From contig JAGYXB010001327.1 of NCBI GenBank assembly GCA_022495005.1, positions 1-64,000 of the forward strand: a stretch of DNA of 64,000 nt. Direction: 5' to 3'. This DNA comes from Rhyacophila brunnea (Eukaryota; Arthropoda; Insecta; Trichoptera; Rhyacophilidae). Both the position numbers and the translations under genes were made by a program. The notes beneath the pieces are model-generated. The model made no database searches. It was given only the letters and a program-made list of their open reading frames with translations, and was not told the origin of the DNA. Shown piece by piece: positions 59,755-64,000 of this stretch; the stretch's first letter is position 1, and each line of letters starts with the position of its first letter.

Positions 59755-59862
59755 CGATCAAATCGAACCACGGACTTGCAACCGGCGAACCGCAAATATA
59801 AATAAAATTACTTATTAAATATTTAAATTCTGCGACTAACTTACTATGCCATGGCTGGACAT
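59755..59862 (-). repeat. tRNA-derived SINE fragment with AT-rich insertion
   Basis: The minus strand has an A-box region CATGGCATAGTAAGTTAGTC near 59850, similar to the head at 39125-39144. A B box GTGGTTCGATTTG lies near 59765. The two are about 60 bp apart because of an AT-rich insertion. Confidence 0.48.
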
Positions 59863-59881
59863 AATTTTATAATTTGAGCGT

Positions 59882-60072
59882 GATAATATGGAGATGTTCA
59901 CATCGATTGAAGAACTGATAGAAATGAGGGTGATCGCAGCGACCTCCCGTATGGGTATGAAGTTATGTTTTGCTTGGGGATGGAAAATTGAAGAATGATT
60001 GCAGATAATACACTTTTTGAGAGTGGATTTCGTGAAACCGATAATTTTTCGACTGCGACGCTAACGATACTT
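59882..60072. repeat. Diverged direct repeat, copy 2
   Basis: Partner of 58475-58650, about 1.4 kb downstream in the same orientation, and slightly longer at its left side. LINE relics follow both copies (58798 and 60188), but on opposite strands. Confidence 0.7.
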
Positions 60073-60187
60073 ACCTACGTCTGAATAGTATTTTAAAAAG
60101 TGGCCTCCCAAATACTATTACCATCCTCGCCAAACCAAACCAAATATGGATTCTTTACGTTTTACGTGATAGTTTTACGGACGTAAA

Positions 60188-60506
60188 ATGCCGCCATTCG
60201 ACTTTTGCATTCTGACTAGCGAATCATGGCACCTAACGATGGTCAGAGCAACCGTATATGTACTGAGCTTCGAGAACAAATGTTTGCGACTGATACTGGG
60301 TGTTCGGTGGTATGACTTTAGGAGTAACGAGGAGATAAGAGAACGTGTCAAGCAGTCTCTCTTCACGCTGAGAGTGAAGAGGCGACGTTGGACCTGACTC
60401 GACCGTCTGGTGCGGATGTCAGAAGAGAATCTCAACATGGATTTCCTGTTGTTCAAGTCAACCGGATTCCGATGTTCTGGAAGGCCGCTAAATACCATCT
60501 ATAGCA
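60188..60506 (+). pseudogene. RTE-like LINE reverse transcriptase C-terminus, interrupted by hAT fragment
   Basis: The frame reads LTSESWHLTMVRATVYVLSF, then NKCLRLILGVRWYDFRSNEE, IRERVKQSLFTLRVKRRRWT, a stop, LDRLVRMSEEN and CSGRPLNTI. This follows the known RTE-type tail: SETW-LTK...LR-ILG-RW-D--SNEE-...RRRW-W-GH--R...RGRP-NTW. One in-frame stop and the loss of the upstream RT show it is dead. It breaks off at 60506, where a hAT MITE fragment begins. Confidence 0.82.
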
Positions 60507-60676
60507 GTGGTGACGAACCTATGGCACGCGTTCGAAGAGAAAAAATACCTATAATAATAAATTACAGATCGCATTGTATAAAAAATAGCAGGCAAATAAA
60601 TACTCTTCAAGAATAAGCATTACGTTTAATGTAAATATATAATTGCATAGATCGGTCCTTAGGCTTTATGCGCCAT
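60507..60676 (-). mobile_element. Truncated hAT MITE, GGCACGCGTGCC family, copy 3 (reverse)
   Basis: Starts CAGTGGTGACGAACCTATGG and GCACGCG, the inverse of the right end of copies 1 and 2. It matches the inverse of about 51130-51321 of copy 2 (ATCGCATTGTATAAAAAATA, CTCTTCAAGAATAAGCATTA), including the stretch missing in copy 1. The other terminus is absent. Confidence 0.8.
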
Positions 60677-60995
60677 GTGGTGTCCATATACTCTAGCTAA
60701 GGGGGACATAGCCGAAGAAGAAGCAAACATAAGATGGACATATTATTATTTTACGCCCGTAAAATATGTCGTAGGTACAATCCGTAGATAGAAAAAAATA
60801 ATGTAATTCGATTTCGCAAGGTGATAAGCTATACTATGGGTACTATAATGTGTGCTACTAGTGCTCACGTATATATGCATGTAAAACATGGACCATTCAT
60901 GTGAAAGAAATCGAAGTACGAGTAGCGCAAAATGGATGTTAATCTGCATTCTGGGCATAACGCGGAAAGACCACAAAAGAAATTAATGGATAAGA
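60677..60995. other. Unassigned; start may be the distal part of the interrupted LINE
   Basis: 60690-60730 (AAGGGGGACATAGCCGAAGA) has the look of a LINE 3' read-through tail. The rest is unassigned. Confidence 0.3.
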
Positions 60996-61148
60996 AGGCA
61001 AGTAAGAGTATGCGATATGAAAGACGTCGTTAAGCAAATGAAATGGCAATGTGCTGGTTATGTCGACCGTAAAGTGACAACTCGTCATAGAGGTTTGGAT
61101 GAAACGATTAGTGGCGGCGCTTTTTGGTTGACTGTAGGAAGGGGATGA
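60996..61148 (+). pseudogene. LINE ORF2 C-terminal relic (D-x-KWxxAGYxxR motif)
   Basis: A 50-codon open stretch ending in a stop reads RQVRVCDMKDVVKQMKWQCA, then GYVDRKVTTRHRGLDETISG. It fits the LINE tail pattern RT-V-D--ER--KLKW-WAGH-AR--D-RW. GC-richer, stop-interrupted sequence continues to about 61290. Confidence 0.62.
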
Positions 61149-62709
61149 TTTGAATGCGGGGAAGGGCGGTTACTCAGGGATTCAATCCAGGCACTAAACT
61201 TTGATGTTGATATGGCGGGCGCGCTGGGCTGGTTCCGTGTTCCCGGACTCACACAACTAGTATGATCACTCTCACCGTTGCACTGTACTTATGACGGATG
61301 GGTGGGTAATGAGATTATGATTGTTTATGAATTACGGTGATTGACGCTGCATTGGTGAAACTGTAACTCGTAATTGAATTTCTTCTTTGATGACGCTAGG
61401 GCGGTCAATCTAGTGCAAGTCTTGACGCTTTGATGGTCTGGAGACAACTGCCTGTCATTTATTTATTAATGTGCCTGGTATTGCAGTGCCTGGATAACGC
61501 ACAATAATTCGTTACTGTGATGGCAGACGGTTATAACTGCAGTTTTTTCACTTTTTAAGTTTTCGTCCATAATAATATGTTCCAAATTGTATATTCTTTG
61601 ATGTGGCAAAATATTAGAGCTGTAACTTTATTGGTCACAAAATAACGTTAAAAGATATCTGCATCTGACCAAATGTGAAAAAAGTTGATATGGACAAAAG
61701 ATATAATATCTGCTTAAAATGCAAAATAGATAAACTTCACTCTTTTTAAAAGAAATGATTTGAGGTTTGTGTTGGGATGCTAATTCCGCTTATTTTGGTA
61801 TAACATACTTCAAAATATCTTACAACCTAACTCTAGTCAGATTGATTTCAAAACTTTGTTTTTGCTCTCCTGTAAAATTGCGTAAACAGCAGTTATAACA
61901 TATCCGTTTGCCATCACAGTACCGAATTATGAGATGTAGGTAAGACATTTGTATGGGATTAGCGCTACCACAGTCAATTATTGACCCAAACAATTAGGTA
62001 GTGGTTCCGGATTTGATTTAATCACGGAACCCTACTACATTATGTAGTACCTACAGCGATACACCATATTTTTATCATAGTAGATTAAAAAAATATGTTA
62101 AAAATGTCGAACCAAAGTCGAAGTCGACCAAAACATGCAGCAGTATATTTTTTACTTTGGAACATGTTAAGGGTCCGTATTCCGATCGCTGCTCCTGTGG
62201 TTTACCATCCGGGGCGAGCAGCTTGGTCACCCACTGAAAAAAATTGGCCTCTCGGAGATGGACCACAGCTCGCGGTGACGTACTGCCACATAATTCTCAA
62301 TCGCATCTCTCACACGCGTTATTATTAACATATCGCTCCCAGTGTATGCCATCTCGAATTCGGTCCCACGGTCCTGGGTGACTAATAAGAAAATGATACC
62401 GTAACAAAAATGCAGGATGTCTTTGAAGAAATAGTTCTAAGAAGACTATTTATTACTTACATAAACTGTCAAAAGTGATAGGTACATATTATTATTATAG
62501 TTCTTCATTCCCGATGTGAAACTTGCTATGAAATGCGTTCATGACCACACACAGTAGGACGTAGTAAAGAAGAACACACTAGAAATTGATTGAGCAATTG
62601 TGTCAATTAAACAATCTAGTGGTAGGTAATATTTTACCAATTTTATTGCCAACAAATAAATATCCCAAATTTCTCTTAAATAATTCGTCAATAAAAGAAT
62701 TTCAGCTTA
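61149..62709. other. Unassigned spacer
   Basis: 62160-62330 is GC-richer, with opposing 63- and 77-codon frames of no known type. The rest is AT-rich. Confidence 0.35.
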
Positions 62710-62717
62710 TCTACGAG

Positions 62718-63289
62718 TAGAGTTGGGCATTTCCCGAGAATATCTCAATCTCGAGATTCGGGATTTTCCAAAATGATGAAATTTTAAATTCTCGAGATTC
62801 GGGATTTCCAGAAAAGAATTCTCGAGAATTCTCGAGATATCGGGAAATTTAAAAAAACTTGTAAAAATCCTAATATCAGTCTAAAAACAGACAAATTCAA
62901 AAAAAATATATATTTAAATGTATTCAAAATATGTACTTTGTGTGTAAAAATAATTCAAAACATTACTTATTAAAATGGAATTTCAAAAAACACAGACTGT
63001 CAATCGCTGCGTCTGACAATCGCGTACGCTTTTAAGACACAAAATTTCCTAATGATGCGCTCATTTTGAGTCGACGTTGGCTTAATTGTGTCAAATGCCT
63101 CGATCAGTCTTTCAACGTTTTGTGTTTTCTGTCCACTTTTTTCATATAGAAAATCGTTTATTCAATTAATATTTGATAATAAAGAAATCCCTAATCCCGA
63201 GAAAAGATTCTCGAGATCCGGGATTTCCCGAAATGTTAAAAATTTCAATTCTCGAGATTCGGGATGGAAAATCTCGAAACCCAACTCTA
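62718..63289. mobile_element. hAT-type MITE, TAGAGTTGGG family, copy 2
   Basis: Starts TAGAGTTGGGCATTTCCCGAG and ends AAACCCAACTCTA. The flanks TCTACGAG (62710-62717) and TCTACCAG (63290-63297) differ at one of 8 bases. It aligns with 13861-14440 along its length, including TAAAATGGAATTTC (TAAAATAGAATTTC in copy 1) and GTCGACGTTGGCTTAATTGTG. It lacks the last ~30 bp before the right terminus present in copy 1. Confidence 0.92.
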
Positions 63290-63297
63290 TCTACCAG

Positions 63298-64000
63298 AGA
63301 TTCCACTACTGTAATATGTACAATCTTATCGTATTTAAACATCGATTCAAAAATATTTTCGTATTGTTGAATTGGTTTATTATAGAAAAAAACTTCTCGT
63401 CGATTAATCGTCTAATTGTTTGTAAATGATAAAGTAAACGGTGTCCTGCTGTTGGCGTCTTACTTACGTTACTTACTTACGTAGTGTCTATAATAGTGTG
63501 AACTATCAATTCTTAGTTGAGATTCATTGTATTCATTAAAATAAAATATGGCATGTAGTACTTATTGTAAATAATTTAATAACCACCAGGACGTGTATAG
63601 TCCGCTTCAATTAGTAATATCAAATTTATGGTGTTTGAAGTACAGATCTACGATTACATTCATGTGTTTCGAAAAGTTAAGTGAATTTGATTTACTTGTT
63701 GCTGAATAGAGAAGTGGTTGAAATTGTTCTTATTGTCTTCAAAAAATAACTTTGTCATTTTTCAACAAGGCAATTTTATGTTAGTGCGGGTCAGACAACA
63801 TAAATAAATCCCAGAAAATAACTTACTGTGTAATTTGCTACAGCTTCACTTTCATGTCTATATAAAAGCTCTATCTGCATTGAAGAAAGTTCTGAAACAT
63901 CTTTCGGTATAACTTACTTACAAAAAGGTTCAATGAGCACATATGCACAAACATGGATGCCAAATGATACGAAACAATAAATGTTAAAAAGGTAAAGAGA
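63298..64000. other. AT-rich spacer, no feature seen
   Basis: No open frame or repeat recognised up to the window end. Confidence 0.4.

Noticed and set aside
1..64000. CRISPR array, prophage or bacterial operon
   Set aside because: No regularly spaced repeats, no dense coding and no ribosome-binding-site-led genes; the whole window has eukaryotic non-coding character.

Overview
The window looks like non-coding nuclear DNA from an insect, most likely an aphid or a close sternorrhynchan relative. It is AT-rich by eye. Short TAGGTACCTACC-type strings are scattered through it, and TTAGG-like (insect telomere type) repeats sit inside one transposon. The decayed retrotransposon proteins and the hAT, PIF/Harbinger-like and tRNA-derived repeats fit a hemipteran genome. 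The species call is inference. I found no bacterial-style gene, no operon, no rRNA, no CRISPR array and no tRNA that looks functional.

I could not identify any intact protein-coding gene or convincing exon of a host gene. The longest open frames (159 codons at 46282-46761 and 147 codons at 25100-25543) match nothing I recognise and lie in GC-richer islands, so they are probably chance. The window reads as a gene desert or a very large intron/intergenic stretch.

What can be supported falls into three groups. (1) Mobile elements. Six hAT-type elements have 8-bp target-site duplications (TSDs): 6080-7137, 13861-14440, 16604-16856, 28187-28597, 45357-45966 and 50661-51321. A seventh, 62718-63289, belongs to the same family as the one at 13861. 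There are also fragments at 9826-10045 and 60507-60676, a PIF/Harbinger-like foldback with TTA duplication (29174-29492), TA-flanked palindromic elements (12076-12354, 26317-26606), and foldbacks at 58-409, 11561-11759, 11825-12071 and 23681-24047. A decayed hAT transposase tail lies at 37610-37863. (2) Decayed 3' ends of non-LTR retrotransposon reverse transcriptases (RTs): 1526-1949, 2204-2512, 2779-2955, 46860-47040, 54777-55035, 58798-59097, 60188-60506 and 60996-61148, plus weaker cases. These are 5'-truncated and frameshifted, as expected for dead LINEs. Many tRNA-derived SINE heads are present (best at 22590-22752, 23040-23155 and 38998-39158).

(3) GC-richer islands of complex sequence, free of recognisable repeats and standing out from the AT-rich background, at about 636-1000, 4430-4610, 18560-18910, 25130-25560, 32560-32840, 35640-35900, 41220-41410, 42590-42790, 44530-44830, 46370-46690, 48290-48520 and 49680-50150. 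Spaced islands in a gene desert are what cis-regulatory elements around a developmental gene look like, but only cross-species alignment or chromatin data could show this. Individual motifs worth noting are a perfect RFX X-box palindrome (41766-41779), a CACGTG-centred 10-bp palindrome (15280-15289), a CRE (4556-4563), and a duplicated two-box element at 48952-49150. Nothing here is strong enough to be called a new biological system. The best leads are that duplicated two-box element, the X-box, the long inverted-repeat element with a hammerhead-like core at 23.7-24.0 kb, and the TTAGG-cored foldback at 11.6 kb.
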